Shown in pieces: positions 1 to 9,156 of a stretch of DNA of 64,000 nucleotides. The position numbers and the translations under genes were made by a program. Where the stretch lies: assembly GCF_013426915.1 (NCBI RefSeq), contig NZ_AP023183.1:434001-498000 (forward strand), in the 5' to 3' direction. The notes under the pieces were generated by a model. The model saw only the letters and a list, made by a program, of their open reading frames with translations. It had not been told where the DNA came from and made no database searches. Within the stretch, counting starts at the first letter, position 1, and each line of letters starts with the position of its first letter. The DNA is from Paraburkholderia sp. PGU19. Its GTDB lineage: Bacteria > Pseudomonadota > Gammaproteobacteria > Burkholderiales > Burkholderiaceae.

Positions 1-181
1 GCCCAGCTTCCTGGGCTTCCTGTTCGCTGACAAAAACTCCCAGAATACCCGACGCTTCGACGAACTTTGTGTCGCGGGTTATCGTACCGCTCGCCGCGTA
101 TCGGTCGTGCTCAAGGAGATTGTCCCGCTGGGCAATGGCATGCCCCCAAATGGCGTAACCCCTGTAATTTTGACGTTCCAT
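1..181 (-). CDS. Small hypothetical protein, 3' end beyond window
   Basis: Reading from an ATG at 181 to the left edge gives about 60 uninterrupted codons beginning MERQNYRGYAIWGHAI and containing ASGTITRDTKFVEASGILG. The composition is that of a real soluble protein and resembles small Burkholderia proteins of unknown function that end in a short acidic helix. A GAGAAG stretch four bases upstream of the ATG can serve as ribosome binding site. It lies 10 bp downstream of the minus-strand gene ending at 192, so the two may be co-transcribed. Its function is unknown and the C-terminus is outside the window. Confidence 0.6.
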   Translation of the reverse strand, partial: MERQNYRGYAIWGHAIAQRDNLLEHDRYAASGTITRDTKFVEASGILGVFVSEQEAQEAG

Positions 182-191
182 CTGACTTCTC

Positions 192-497
192 TTATCGATT
201 TCGGTTCCAGTGACGCCAGTCGGAACAGCCAACACCTTGTCCGATGCAGCCCCCGTCGCAGCTTGCGCAGAAATGCCGGTCGCGCAACGAATCGTCGACT
301 TGCCATGGCGTGCCAGACGGCGCGGCCGTGCCGACACTCCTGCCGTTCTCACACGCATAAAACGTGGGGTCGCCAGATTTGCCTTCCCGCACGGCTTGGT
401 CAATGACATTGTCGCCGAAGGCCTCGCGGAGCGAGCGGACGAACTCAGCAATTTCGGGCATCGGGTCGATAGGCGGCTTGCGAACGCGGGCGTCCAT
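192..497 (-). CDS. Hypothetical Cys-rich small protein
   Basis: The ORF encodes 101 residues. The N-terminal half (MPEIAEFVRSLREAFGDNV) is amphipathic and looks genuinely coding. The C-terminal half carries a cluster of Cys residues (FCASCDGGC, then one more Cys), suggesting a small metal-binding or disulfide-bonded tail. An alternative start at Met13 (position 461) is possible. A perfect LexA-type palindrome lies 36 bp upstream of the ATG, so this gene may belong to an SOS transcript. I do not recognise a named family. Confidence 0.5.
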   Translation of the reverse strand: MDARVRKPPIDPMPEIAEFVRSLREAFGDNVIDQAVREGKSGDPTFYACENGRSVGTAAPSGTPWQVDDSLRDRHFCASCDGGCIGQGVGCSDWRHWNRNR

Positions 498-532
498 TCA
501 AGTTCTCGGGTAGTCGGCTGACGCCTATGATA

Positions 533-548
533 CTGTATAAAAACACAG
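533..548. promoter_or_regulatory. LexA-type SOS box
   Basis: The sequence is CTGT-N8-ACAG with an AT-rich centre, an exact match to the core LexA consensus used by beta- and gammaproteobacteria; the preceding TA extends the match. It sits 16 bp before the ATG of the imuA remnant on the plus strand and 36 bp before the ATG of the minus-strand gene at 192-497. It could therefore control either or both. Confidence 0.7.
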
Positions 549-563
549 GTGTCGTATCGGGTT

Positions 564-797
564 ATGAACGCTCCCCTTGTTTGCCTGGAGGACATTCATC
601 CGTCGGTGTGGCGGCCGTCGCGGCTCGCGCACGGTCGCGGCCGCGTTGTCGACACTGGGTATCCAGCGCTGTCCCGAGAACTGCCGGGCGGAGGGTGGCC
701 GCTCGCAGCGCTTGTAGACCTGCTTTTGCAGCAGCCGGGTGTCTGCGGCACTGCTATGTTTGGCTTTACGATCAACCGTCGACGGACTCATCGTTGA
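564..797 (+). pseudogene. imuA: Truncated imuA (SulA-like SOS mutagenesis protein)
   Basis: Starting at ATG 564 the frame reads a recognisable ImuA N-terminus: an IHPSVWRPSRLAHGRGRVV stretch followed by DTGYPALSRELPGGGW, PLAALVDLLLQQPG and then a break at about 737. After that the frame is unrelated and stops at 797. Intact ImuA is over 200 residues and is normally followed by imuB and dnaE2, neither of which is here. ImuA belongs to the LexA-controlled mutagenesis cassette, and the perfect LexA box just upstream fits. I read this as the left end of a deleted imuA-imuB-dnaE2 operon that kept its promoter. Confidence 0.65.
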
Positions 798-1001
798 TAT
801 CGTGAAGCACCGTGTTCCGACAATCGCAGAGTCCATCACAGTGCGATTGCAACCGACGCCTGTCTTGCTATCAATTCGACGACAAGACACGCGTTGGCCC
901 CTAACTGAGGTCAGCCGAGAGCCGCTCTCGTCGGACATGGTGGCAGCAGCGGCACTCGACTCGTAACATACTGTCGCTTATCGAGAATAGTTGGAGGCCA
1001 T

Positions 1002-1964
1002 GTGTGCTACTCAGCCCAGATAGAAGCCGACTACAAAAAGTTCGTGCGCATGTTCGGTGCCACCATGGACATCCGTGAATTTGCGCGTGTGTACTGGGAG
1101 CGAGCCGAGGGGCGCCTCAAGGCAAAAATCCCAAAGAGGATGGACGACTCGTTTGCCACGCCACAGTCAGATGCGGAGCTTGAAATCAAGAAGCTCATCG
1201 ATCTCTTTAATGCCGGTCAAGCGGCGACCCTGGAGGAAGAGCTGTTCAAACAAAGGGCGCGGCTCGTTGCAGCGGAGCGAACTCTAAAAACAAAGACCAC
1301 GAAGGCTGCCATTGAAAGCAAGCGCATCGCTGGCGACAAAATTGAGGCGACGCTCCGTCGACTTGATGACATCAAGCGCACTGAGAGCGAGCCACGCGAT
1401 TCGAGGATTTTTCCCGGATACTACGCGCCCGTGCTGGTTGTTGAAAATGGGCGGCGCGTTGTGAAGCCAATGAGGTATCAGTGCCGGCTTGCTGGCAAGC
1501 CCGCAAATTATGACTTCAAATATCCTGGCACGTACAACGCCCGGAAAGACAGCTTGGGCGGCTTTTGGAAAGGCCTATTCGGATACTCACAAGGACTCGT
1601 GCTGGTCGACGCCTTCTACGAAAACGTCAGCAAGGCAAAGATGGAAGGGCGACAACTCTCCGATGGCGAGAGAGATGAAAACGTGGTACTCGAGTTCAGG
1701 CCCAACAATGGTCAAAAGATGCTGGTTGCGTGCCTGTGGTCAAAGTGGGCGGGTCCCGGTGAGCCGGATCTGTATTCATTTGCGGCAATCACTGACGAAC
1801 CCCCGCCTGAAGTAACGGCGGCCGGGCATGACCGCTGCATTATTCCCATCAAAGAGCAGTATATCGACGCGTGGCTAAACCCCGACCCCAATGACCTGGC
1901 GGTGCAATATGCGATTCTTGATGATAGGGAGCAACCGTATTACGAGCATCGGCTAGCTGCATGA
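1002..1964 (+). CDS. SRAP/HMCES-type protein (YedK family), long variant
   Basis: SRAP proteins such as HMCES and YedK covalently cap abasic sites in single-stranded DNA through Cys2 after Met removal. The GTG start at 1002, with GGAG a few bases upstream, places Cys at position 2 (MCYSAQ). Other family signatures are visible: YNAR at 178-181, an acidic residue at Glu207 in the DAFYEN segment and His276 in GHDRCIIPI. At 320 residues it is about 100 longer than E. coli YedK. The excess is a charged, probably coiled-coil insert at roughly residues 20-130. The nearby SOS box and imuA remnant suit a DNA-damage role. The SRAP call is firm; activity of the long form is inferred. Confidence 0.85.
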   Translation: MCYSAQIEADYKKFVRMFGATMDIREFARVYWERAEGRLKAKIPKRMDDSFATPQSDAELEIKKLIDLFNAGQAATLEEELFKQRARLVAAERTLKTKTTKAAIESKRIAGDKIEATLRRLDDIKRTESEPRDSRIFPGYYAPVLVVENGRRVVKPMRYQCRLAGKPANYDFKYPGTYNARKDSLGGFWKGLFGYSQGLVLVDAFYENVSKAKMEGRQLSDGERDENVVLEFRPNNGQKMLVACLWSKWAGPGEPDLYSFAAITDEPPPEVTAAGHDRCIIPIKEQYIDAWLNPDPNDLAVQYAILDDREQPYYEHRLAA

Positions 1965-2004
1965 AAATGACCTGCGGTTCGATGCAGTTTGGTAAGGAGG
2001 AACT

Positions 2005-2433
2005 ATGCAAGTTGCGAGCAGCTTCAAGGTTCTGTTCATCGCAGGCTTCGGTCCAATCGTCCGTGGGACGGCCGAAAGTCGCCAACTCTACCGCGAAATC
2101 CTTGGCATTTCTTTCAAAGAGGAGAGTGGCGAGTATTTGCATACGGAAGCTCTTCCGGGCGCAAAGACCTTTGCCTTGTGGCCTCTCTCGCAGGCCGCGC
2201 ACTCCTGCTTTGATAGCGATTCGTGGCCCGAAGATGTTCCTGTCCCGCAAGCATGGCTGGAGTTCGATGTCGACAGTGTAGAGAAGGCAACGGAAAATCT
2301 CGAATCGCGGGGATATCGAATCCTGGTCCAGAACAAGCAAGAACCCTGGGGGCAAACCGTCACGCGTTTTCTCTCACCCGAGGGAATACTGGTCGGGGTG
2401 ACTTTCACGCCTTCGATGCGAAAAGAAAAATAA
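2005..2433 (+). CDS. VOC/glyoxalase-superfamily protein
   Basis: This 142-residue protein has the single-module vicinal oxygen chelate pattern: an N-terminal strand followed by SRQLYREILGISFKEE, a central hydrophobic strand (LEFDVDSVEKATENLESRGY) and a C-terminal GQTVTRFLSPEGILVGVTF strand. Such proteins bind a metal and act in glyoxalase, dioxygenase or antibiotic-resistance reactions; the substrate cannot be inferred. A strong AAGGAGG site lies 6 bp before the ATG. It follows the SRAP gene by 40 bp on the same strand and may be co-transcribed. Confidence 0.8.
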   Translation: MQVASSFKVLFIAGFGPIVRGTAESRQLYREILGISFKEESGEYLHTEALPGAKTFALWPLSQAAHSCFDSDSWPEDVPVPQAWLEFDVDSVEKATENLESRGYRILVQNKQEPWGQTVTRFLSPEGILVGVTFTPSMRKEK

Positions 2434-2622
2434 TGGGCTTTCTCCCGTAAGACGAATCCCTTCCTGGGCAGGCAAAATGGAGCGAGGAGAGAAGCAACGA
2501 CACCTGGCTGTATTTTCCGGCGAAATGTCTACATGCTTCTGGCTGTCATTGCTCGCGAGCCATCGTTGGTCGAACGCTGGTAGGGGGAGTTGTTCTAATT
2601 GCTTAGCCGTAACACCTCATGC

Positions 2623-3103
2623 CAGCGGCCACACGGCGACGGCAGGGGCGGCCCTGAGCCATGTGGACCTTGCGCTCTGGCTGATCCGCAACAACAGCCC
2701 TGAGCTTGCGGCGCTCGTGGCCAGCTATCTCGTATTCGATTCGCGACCGTCGCAATCCGCCTTTGCGATCTCCGATCACCTGTCCCATTCGGACCCTCCC
2801 GTCGAGCGTTTCGACCGCTGGGTGCGCGAACATTTCGACACGGCAATCGCGCTCGACGTCGTCGTTGATGCATTGGCGACCAGCAAGCGGACGTTGACGC
2901 GACGTCTGAATGAGGTACTCGGTAAAGCGCCCGTCGAGTCCATTCAGGATCTGCGGGTCGAACGCGCCGTCCATCTGCTGAAGACGAGCAAGCTCAGCGT
3001 GGATCGCATTGCCGAGCAGGTCGGCTATGCAGACGGTGTCACATTGCGCACGCTACTGCGGCGGCGGATAGGTGAGGGGGGCCGTGAGTTGCGGGCGTTG
3101 TGA
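2623..3103 (+). pseudogene. 5'-truncated GlxA/AraC-family regulator
   Basis: The recognisable part begins with the tail of a DJ-1/PfpI-like domain (TATAGAALSHVDLALWLIR), followed by the AraC-type double helix-turn-helix (FDTAIALDVVVDALATSKRT, then KLSVDRIAEQVGYAD) and a TLRTLLRRR terminus. Intact GlxA-like regulators are about 320 residues, so the first half is missing. An in-frame start exists at 2477, but the residues between it and about 2620 do not resemble the family. The DNA-binding half might still be expressed; the sensing domain is gone. Confidence 0.7.
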
Positions 3104-3700
3104 GTCTTATCGGCTATGGGAGTGTGGTCGTGCTCGACCGGTCCAGCGGGAAGTTTGCCAGCTAAAGTGAAGGGGAGAATGGCGGCTTTACCCCCTGGAA
3201 ACGGCCTTCATTCTGACGTAACCCAGTAGGACCGCTTTGGGGGCGAGAGTACGAATTCGCTGAGACTAACCGAGACATTCACGGTCGCGCTGATCCGAAC
3301 CGCAGAAAAGCAATCTGAAGCGGGCCTCACAAACGGCAATGCCTGAGCGTCAGCTCGGGCCGATGAAAAAGCATTCGCATTTGATAATCGGGTGGCCGGT
3401 TACAGGGCGGCACGTGGAGGGACGAACGACGGCTGGACTCCGGCGAGCGTCGTTTTCGACACGATTCGCCGACCGGCAGAGAGGGGGCAGAGCAAGCGTT
3501 CCTTTGGCGACGCGGTGGCTGGCTACGGTTGCGAGTGGGGTGCGTTCGGCCGCTGGACGTAAACATGCTTCGCGGCCGGCCGATTTCTGCACGCCCGTCG
3601 GCTACGCGGTGATTGGCGCTCGCGCGTACATGCGTTGCGTCTCGCGGGGCTCGCGTTCACGCCCGCGAAACGTCGCTTGCGCGAAGGCTCACAATCAGCG
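3104..3700. other. Intergenic, no gene recognised
   Basis: About 600 bp between the GlxA-like fragment and the MotB-like gene. Long reading frames exist but have arginine-rich shadow composition and no start with a convincing ribosome binding site. I see no RNA gene, terminator or repeat. Confidence 0.5.
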
Positions 3701-4384
3701 TCAGTACTGCACGGCAATAGTCACGCGACGGTTAAGCGCACGGCTCGCGGGATCAGTGCCGGCAACGAGCGGGAAGTTGTCGGCGCGGCCGATTGCCGCG
3801 AGACGATGCGCATCGACGCCGCGCTCGACCAGGTAGCGCACCACGGCACCGGCGCGTGCCGAGGAGAGCTCCCAGTTCGATGCATAGCGCGCATTGGCGA
3901 TCGGTGTATTGTCCGTATGCCCTTCCACGAGGATGTTGCCGTTGGGCACCTGCGCCAGCACGCCCGCGATGCGGCTCAACACGCCGAAGGAGTCGGGTAG
4001 CAATGCCGCATCGCCGGCATTGAACAGAATCTTCGCGTTGATGCCGATTTCCATGCCGTGCTCGACGCGGGCGATCGTGATTTCGCCACGCGCGCGCAGC
4101 GGATCGAGCGAGGCCAGCAAGGCCCGTTCGGTGCCTTGCTGCAACCGCGCACTTGCCGGTGCAGTGCTGGTCTGCGCAACCCGCGACTGATCGCGCAATT
4201 CCAGTTCACGGCTCTTCGCCAGCTGCATGGCATACAGCGCCAGGAACAGCACCATCATCGTAGTGACGAGGTCCGCGTAGGAGAGAAGCCAACGGCCCGA
4301 CTGCTCGCCTTCTTCGTTCTCGCCGTGGTCGAGGAAACTCAGCGGCAGATCGCGTGCCGCGTGTTTATCGGATGACATCTGCAT
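3701..4384 (-). CDS. MotB/MotD-like flagellar stator protein
   Basis: This 227-residue stator B subunit has a short cytoplasmic N-terminus, one membrane segment at about residues 34-55 (SYADLVTTMMVLFLALY) with the essential proton-carrying Asp38, and a C-terminal OmpA/MotB peptidoglycan-binding domain (ILVEGHTDNTPI, NWELSSARA). It anchors the stator to peptidoglycan and conducts protons with the MotA partner encoded just upstream. The gene starts 20 bp after the MotA-like stop, so the two are translated from one message. It lies apart from any flagellar structural operon, suggesting an accessory stator set. Confidence 0.88.
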   Translation of the reverse strand: MQMSSDKHAARDLPLSFLDHGENEEGEQSGRWLLSYADLVTTMMVLFLALYAMQLAKSRELELRDQSRVAQTSTAPASARLQQGTERALLASLDPLRARGEITIARVEHGMEIGINAKILFNAGDAALLPDSFGVLSRIAGVLAQVPNGNILVEGHTDNTPIANARYASNWELSSARAGAVVRYLVERGVDAHRLAAIGRADNFPLVAGTDPASRALNRRVTIAVQY

Positions 4385-4404
4385 GCCTGAAGCTCCGCTC
4401 GCGC

Positions 4405-5217
4405 TCAGTTGACGGGCGCGCTGTCAGGTAACGCCGCCGACGCGTTCGGGTGTACCCATGTACTCGCCGCGCCATGCCCGCGGATTTCGCCCGCGAGTCG
4501 CGTCGCGATGGTGTGCGGCGTCTCCTTGCGCGAAATCGCGAGCAGCCCGTCCAGATAGAGCTTGCGCAGCCGCAATTCGCTTTCGATATGCGCGCGCATC
4601 TTGCCGTAGAGCGGCAGAAACACCAGATTCGCCAGCGCGAGACCATACAGCGTCGCAACGAACGCCACGGCGATGCCCGTGCCCAACTGCGACGGCTCTA
4701 CCAGATGCGCAGTCACCTGGATCAGGCCAAGAACGGAGCCCAAAATACCGAAGGTGGGTGCATAGCCGCCCGCTTGCTGCCACAGGCGCGCGGCCGCCAT
4801 ATGCGTGCGGCCATAGGCTTCGAGCTCCCGGTTGAGCGCGTCTTCGAGTACGGCGGTCGAGACGCCGCTCGCAAGCAGTTCGAGGCCGCGGCGGGCGAAC
4901 AGATGAATGCCCTGCAAGTCCATCGACTCGAATGCGAGCAGGCCGTTGAGCTTGGCCTGATCGCCCCATTCGAGCACGGCGGCGAGGCTCGTCTCATCGA
5001 CCTGCTGCGCGCGTACGAATACCGTGCGCAGCCGACGGATTGCATCGAAGAAACGCGCCCAGGTGTTCTGGGTCATCACCGCGCCGAGCGTGCCGCCGAG
5101 CACAACCACGAGCGCTTCGGGTTGAAGCAACGAGGCGAAATGGCCGCCCTCGAGCGAGAAGCCCACGACGACGGCCGTGCCGCCCAGCAGGACTCCGAAC
5201 AAAGTCAAAAGATCCAT
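4405..5217 (-). CDS. MotA/MotC-like flagellar stator protein
   Basis: A polytopic MotA-family proton channel subunit of 270 residues starting MDLLTLFGVLLGG. I prefer the ATG at 5217 because the upstream in-frame extension is arginine-rich and unlike the family. Membrane segments occur near residues 4-24 and 30-50 and as a pair at about 150-210, separated by the large cytoplasmic loop that contacts FliG. The C-terminus (ETPHTIATRLAGEIRG) is a soluble tail. It is paired with the MotB-like gene downstream and follows the FliG-like fusion gene by 116 bp. Confidence 0.88.
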   Translation of the reverse strand: MDLLTLFGVLLGGTAVVVGFSLEGGHFASLLQPEALVVVLGGTLGAVMTQNTWARFFDAIRRLRTVFVRAQQVDETSLAAVLEWGDQAKLNGLLAFESMDLQGIHLFARRGLELLASGVSTAVLEDALNRELEAYGRTHMAAARLWQQAGGYAPTFGILGSVLGLIQVTAHLVEPSQLGTGIAVAFVATLYGLALANLVFLPLYGKMRAHIESELRLRKLYLDGLLAISRKETPHTIATRLAGEIRGHGAASTWVHPNASAALPDSAPVN

Positions 5218-5333
5218 ACGTGTTTCCGCTATGACGTGGATAAATGCCCGGAGCAGGGGAGCCGGCACACCCGAACCTGACGGGCGCGCCATCGATGCAT
5301 CCTGCGCGGTTGCAGCGTCAGAAAATCGGTCGA

Positions 5334-6581
5334 TTACGCCGCATCCACCCTGCGTTCGCGCACCGCGACGACGAGGCGCTGCTCGATCTGTTCGATCTCT
5401 ATCGGATCGAACTTGATCTCGCGCCGCATGAGCCACGAGATCTCGTTCTTGCGCGCCTCGGACAGCACCAACTGCAGGCGCTCCGAAACGGCAGGATTCT
5501 TGAGGGACGCCAGCAGCTTCGCGAGATCGTAGGTATCGAGCGTATTGATCGCTTCGAACAGCGTGCGCTGATCGACGAAGAGCAGGTCGTCGAGCGTGTT
5601 CACTTCACCCGAGCCGCGGTTCGCGCGCTTCGTGAAATACGACACGCCCTTTTGCTCGACGAAGTTCAGCACCTTCGACTTTCTGAACGCGAAGAGTTCA
5701 TCGGCGATCTCGCCATGCGAGAGCTTGTTGAGCAGCAGGTTGCGCTCCACGCCAATCAGCGCCTCGAGATCGCTCAGTTCGATCAGTTCGAGTTCGCTGT
5801 TGATCGAGACATCGAGATCATGATCGGCCACCTGTGCCGCGCGGTCGACGATGCGCACGGGGTCGAACGTGACGACCTGGCGTCCCAGCGCGCCATCGCC
5901 ATGATCTGCGCCACCCAGGTGCGACGACGCCTGCCCCGATTCCATGGTGATGAGATTGAGCTTCTCCATGCGACGCAGCATCGCCATGACGTGCGGACGC
6001 GAGTGGCCGGCCACGGCGCGGCACTTCAGCACCACGTCCGCGAGCGCGACGCTCACTTCGCCCGCCTCGGCGCCGCCGCGGCGGCCCCAACCGGCCTTCG
6101 GCTCCGCGCTGGCTAGCAGCGAAAGGACATGCGCATACGACAGCACGCCAGGCATGAAGTCGGCGTGCGTGTAGGTGGCGAGCAGATCGTCCTTGGCCTT
6201 CGCACGGCGGATCATGGTGCGCACGACATGGCGCAGGAGCGGTGAGACGCGTTCGAGTTCGTCTTCGATGATATTCGCGGGCACGACGGTCAGTTGGCAG
6301 AACGTCAGCGCCTTGGCAGTGCTGGGACGCGGATCGCCGCCGAGCAGGGCGCTTTCGCCGAAGAAGTCGCCACGGCCAAGCGTGGCTGTCACGACGCGCT
6401 TTTCTTCACAACGGGTGGAGATTTCGATTTTGCCATCGGCGATGACGAAGAGCAGGCGATCGCCCGCGTAGCCCTCCGAATAGATGACTTCGCCCGGCGC
6501 GGCTGTGCGCGACCATGTTTGACTGCGATTCAAGTGATTCCCCGTAGCGGTTGTTCTGTCGACCGTCTCCGCAACCCGCAT
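5334..6581 (-). CDS. Cyclic-nucleotide-binding protein with FliG-like C-terminus
   Basis: This 415-residue protein has an unusual domain order. Residues about 25-140 form a cNMP-binding domain with the phosphate-binding cassette GDFFGESALLGGDPRPSTA, including the conserved Glu and Arg. Residues about 150-210 may form a degenerate helix-turn-helix (HSRPHVMAMLRRMEKLNLI). Residues about 310-405 resemble the FliG C-terminal domain (LDDLLFVDQRTLFEAINT, DLAKLLASLKNPAV), which meets MotA and FliM. It lies directly upstream of MotA-like and MotB-like genes on the same strand. I infer a ligand-responsive adaptor between cyclic nucleotide and motor; the family assignment of the C-terminus is by pattern only. 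Confidence 0.75.
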   Translation of the reverse strand: MRVAETVDRTTATGNHLNRSQTWSRTAAPGEVIYSEGYAGDRLLFVIADGKIEISTRCEEKRVVTATLGRGDFFGESALLGGDPRPSTAKALTFCQLTVVPANIIEDELERVSPLLRHVVRTMIRRAKAKDDLLATYTHADFMPGVLSYAHVLSLLASAEPKAGWGRRGGAEAGEVSVALADVVLKCRAVAGHSRPHVMAMLRRMEKLNLITMESGQASSHLGGADHGDGALGRQVVTFDPVRIVDRAAQVADHDLDVSINSELELIELSDLEALIGVERNLLLNKLSHGEIADELFAFRKSKVLNFVEQKGVSYFTKRANRGSGEVNTLDDLLFVDQRTLFEAINTLDTYDLAKLLASLKNPAVSERLQLVLSEARKNEISWLMRREIKFDPIEIEQIEQRLVVAVRERRVDAA

Positions 6582-6833
6582 GGAGGTGATCGATCTGGTT
6601 CTCGTATGAATGCTGTTTACGGCCTTGCAGCGAGGGTTCTTGAGTCAATTCGCATAGCGGCAGCGCGAGCGCGAGTACGCATTCTTCAAGTAATTACAAG
6701 GAAAGCTCCCGGGAGGAGTACGTAAAGCACAGTCATCGGGAATACAGGTCGTAATAGTCATGGTATTTCGAGAGCCCTGTGTTGGACCCTCGAAACAGAC
6801 TTAGAAGAACTCAGGGATTTGCCGGGCCCTGTA

Positions 6834-8633
6834 TCAGTCCAGCCTGAACTGCCCGACCGAGTTAGCAAGATTGTTTGCCTGCGCGCGCAATGCGGTTGCG
6901 GCCGCTGTCGACTGTTCGACGAGCGCCGCATTCTGCTGCACCATTTCATCCAGCTGACTGACCGCGCGATTGACTTCCTGAATGCCGCGCGTCTGTTCAT
7001 CGGTAGCGTGCGTGACTTCCGCAATGATCGTCGTGACGTTCGAGACGTTCGTCACGATTTCGGACATCGTCTCGCCCGCCTGACGCACCTGATCCGAACC
7101 GGACTTCACGCTGGCGACGGTGGACTCGATCAGGGCCTTGATTTCGCGTGCGGCTTGTGCGCTGCGTTGCGCGAGGCTGCGCACTTCACCCGCAACGACT
7201 GCAAAGCCGCGACCTTCTTCGCCCGCGCGCGCCGCTTCGACGGCGGCATTGAGCGCGAGAATGTTCGTCTGGAATGCAATGCCGTCTATCACGCCCGTGA
7301 TATCCGCGATCTTCACCGACGCCGTTTCGATTTCGGCCATCGTCCTCACGACGTCAGTAATCGCGACGCCGCCGCGCGACGCCACTTCCGACGCCGAGTT
7401 CGCCGTGTCATCCGCCTGCCGTGCGGCGCTCGCCGACTGGTCGACCGTCGCCGTGATCTCTTCCATCGATGCAGCCGTTTCTTCGAGACTTGCAGCCGCC
7501 GATTCCGTGCGACTCGACAGATCGACGTTGCCCGCTGCGATCTCATCGGAGGCTATGCGCACCGATTCGCTTGCTTCGCGAATCTGACGCATCACGTGGC
7601 GCAGCTTGTCCATAAAGCCGTTGAACGAGCGCGCGATCTGCGCGACTTCATCACTGCCTTCTGCGGGCAGGCGTTGCGTCAGATCGCCTTCGCCTGCACT
7701 AATCGCATCCATTGCGTCGCGGACTCGAGACAGACGCTGGAACGAAACCGCCGTCACTGCCGCGACCACGCCTCCTGCGACACAGGCAATCACGAGTAGC
7801 GCGATCAACGACGCGGTCAGCAGCGAACGCATGCCCGCCGTCGCATCGGACTTGTCGAGCGCGACGACCACACGCCAGTCCGTGCCCGGCACTGCTTGCG
7901 CGCGAACGAGTTTCGCGCTGCCGCCGACATCGACCTGCAACGGGTGTTCGGCATTGAGCATGGCAGCGAGCCGCTCGTTCGTCAGATCGGGCGCGAGTTC
8001 GGTGACAGGCTTGAGCGTGAGCTTCACATCGGAATGCGCGACGATCTGGCTGCTGCTGTCGACGAGCATGCCGAAGCTATTCGGCGTCGGGTGAATCGCC
8101 CTGACGTTGGCGATCACATTGTCCATCGCCACATCGCCTGACACGACCGCCTTCACGACGCCGTCGCGCACGACAGGGGTTGCGAATGCGACCACCAGCT
8201 TGCCAGTGCCCACGTCGACGTACGGCGGCGTGACGATGCCTTTACCTGCTGCAGCGGCCTGCTTGTACCAGGGACGCCCGGTCGGATCGTAATCCGCGGG
8301 AATGCCCGTCGCGTCGGAGAACTTCGCGTTTTTGTCCGCGTAACCGACATATACGTTCGTAAAGCCGCCTGCAGCGGCAATCTGCTTGAGTGCGGGAATC
8401 GGGTCGGGCTGCAGAACGGCATCCTGAAGCGAACCGATCATCTGGGCATGGACTGTCACCCAATCGGCCACGCCGTCGACGTGGCTCTCCTCGACGGCCG
8501 TCAGCGTACTGGCGATCGCATCCGAATTGTAGTTATTGGAGATGAAGTAATTCAGACCTGCGTTTGCCATCAATGCTGCAACGACGATGGCGACACAAAG
8601 CGCGACGATGCGCGCGCGGATTGACGTGAACAT
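6834..8633 (-). CDS. Methyl-accepting chemotaxis protein, dCache-type
   Basis: A full-length chemoreceptor of about 599 residues, starting [10 protein letters not shown]. It has a first membrane helix at about 8-28, a periplasmic double-Cache sensor (about 35-270, with the [10 protein letters not shown] and [13 protein letters not shown] motifs typical of amino-acid or organic-acid sensing Cache domains), a second membrane helix near 275-297, a HAMP domain and the cytoplasmic signalling hairpin. The conserved tip includes [14 protein letters not shown] residues and [19 protein letters not shown]. There is no C-terminal pentapeptide for CheR/CheB. An in-frame start 30 bp upstream is possible. 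It is separated by 252 bp from the FliG-like fusion gene. Confidence 0.92.
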   Translation of the reverse strand: MFTSIRARIVALCVAIVVAALMANAGLNYFISNNYNSDAIASTLTAVEESHVDGVADWVTVHAQMIGSLQDAVLQPDPIPALKQIAAAGGFTNVYVGYADKNAKFSDATGIPADYDPTGRPWYKQAAAAGKGIVTPPYVDVGTGKLVVAFATPVVRDGVVKAVVSGDVAMDNVIANVRAIHPTPNSFGMLVDSSSQIVAHSDVKLTLKPVTELAPDLTNERLAAMLNAEHPLQVDVGGSAKLVRAQAVPGTDWRVVVALDKSDATAGMRSLLTASLIALLVIACVAGGVVAAVTAVSFQRLSRVRDAMDAISAGEGDLTQRLPAEGSDEVAQIARSFNGFMDKLRHVMRQIREASESVRIASDEIAAGNVDLSSRTESAAASLEETAASMEEITATVDQSASAARQADDTANSASEVASRGGVAITDVVRTMAEIETASVKIADITGVIDGIAFQTNILALNAAVEAARAGEEGRGFAVVAGEVRSLAQRSAQAAREIKALIESTVASVKSGSDQVRQAGETMSEIVTNVSNVTTIIAEVTHATDEQTRGIQEVNRAVSQLDEMVQQNAALVEQSTAAATALRAQANNLANSVGQFRLD

Positions 8634-8689
8634 GAGGTGGAGAACCGGAGCGAAGTAGATCAAGGCTTGTGACCCGTGTGTGACGTTCG

Positions 8690-8851
8690 ATGGATAACGA
8701 ACGACTGACTCGCTATCGGCACGTTCACGCTTATCTTGAGCTTGCGCCGCGCGGATTGTCGAAAAAACAACGGAGCGTGCGCTGGTTCGACTTCCTTAAG
8801 CGATTCTTCAGTAAGCGCAACGATGAACCCGCGTTTCCGCGCAGCATTTAA
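8690..8851 (+). CDS. Possible small basic protein
   Basis: A 53-codon frame starts at ATG 8690 and is divergent from the chemoreceptor gene. The product is basic with a central [20 protein letters not shown] segment and an acidic end. The amphipathic basic helix looks protein-like rather than random. There is no strong ribosome binding site and no family is recognised, so this is tentative. Confidence 0.3.
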   Translation: MDNERLTRYRHVHAYLELAPRGLSKKQRSVRWFDFLKRFFSKRNDEPAFPRSI

Positions 8852-9156
8852 TCAAATGTAGTTTGGCTCGCGCTTTTTTTGTCAACCGGAAAATTGACGG
8901 CCTTGCCCGGCGTGGCTGCCTCGCACGCTTGCGGCGCGTCAGTCTGGTACGCCGGAATGGATGTCGCGGCTTCAGGACAATGATGTCCGGACTGTTGCCT
9001 GTTACCCGACAGATCCTGCTTGTGGCGAGCGTGGTCCCTGGCAGCAGAAAACCGCGTTGTCCCGCACAGAGGCGGTGTCCCGGGTATCTTTTCCCCAAAT
9101 GGCATGAGCCCTGCGCTTTGCTCAATCAGGCCCATCCCGACACAGGCAACACTTCC

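Noticed and set aside
4450..5280. Long plus-strand frames opposite the MotA-like gene
   Set aside because: Shadow composition; the MotA-like protein on the minus strand is unambiguous.
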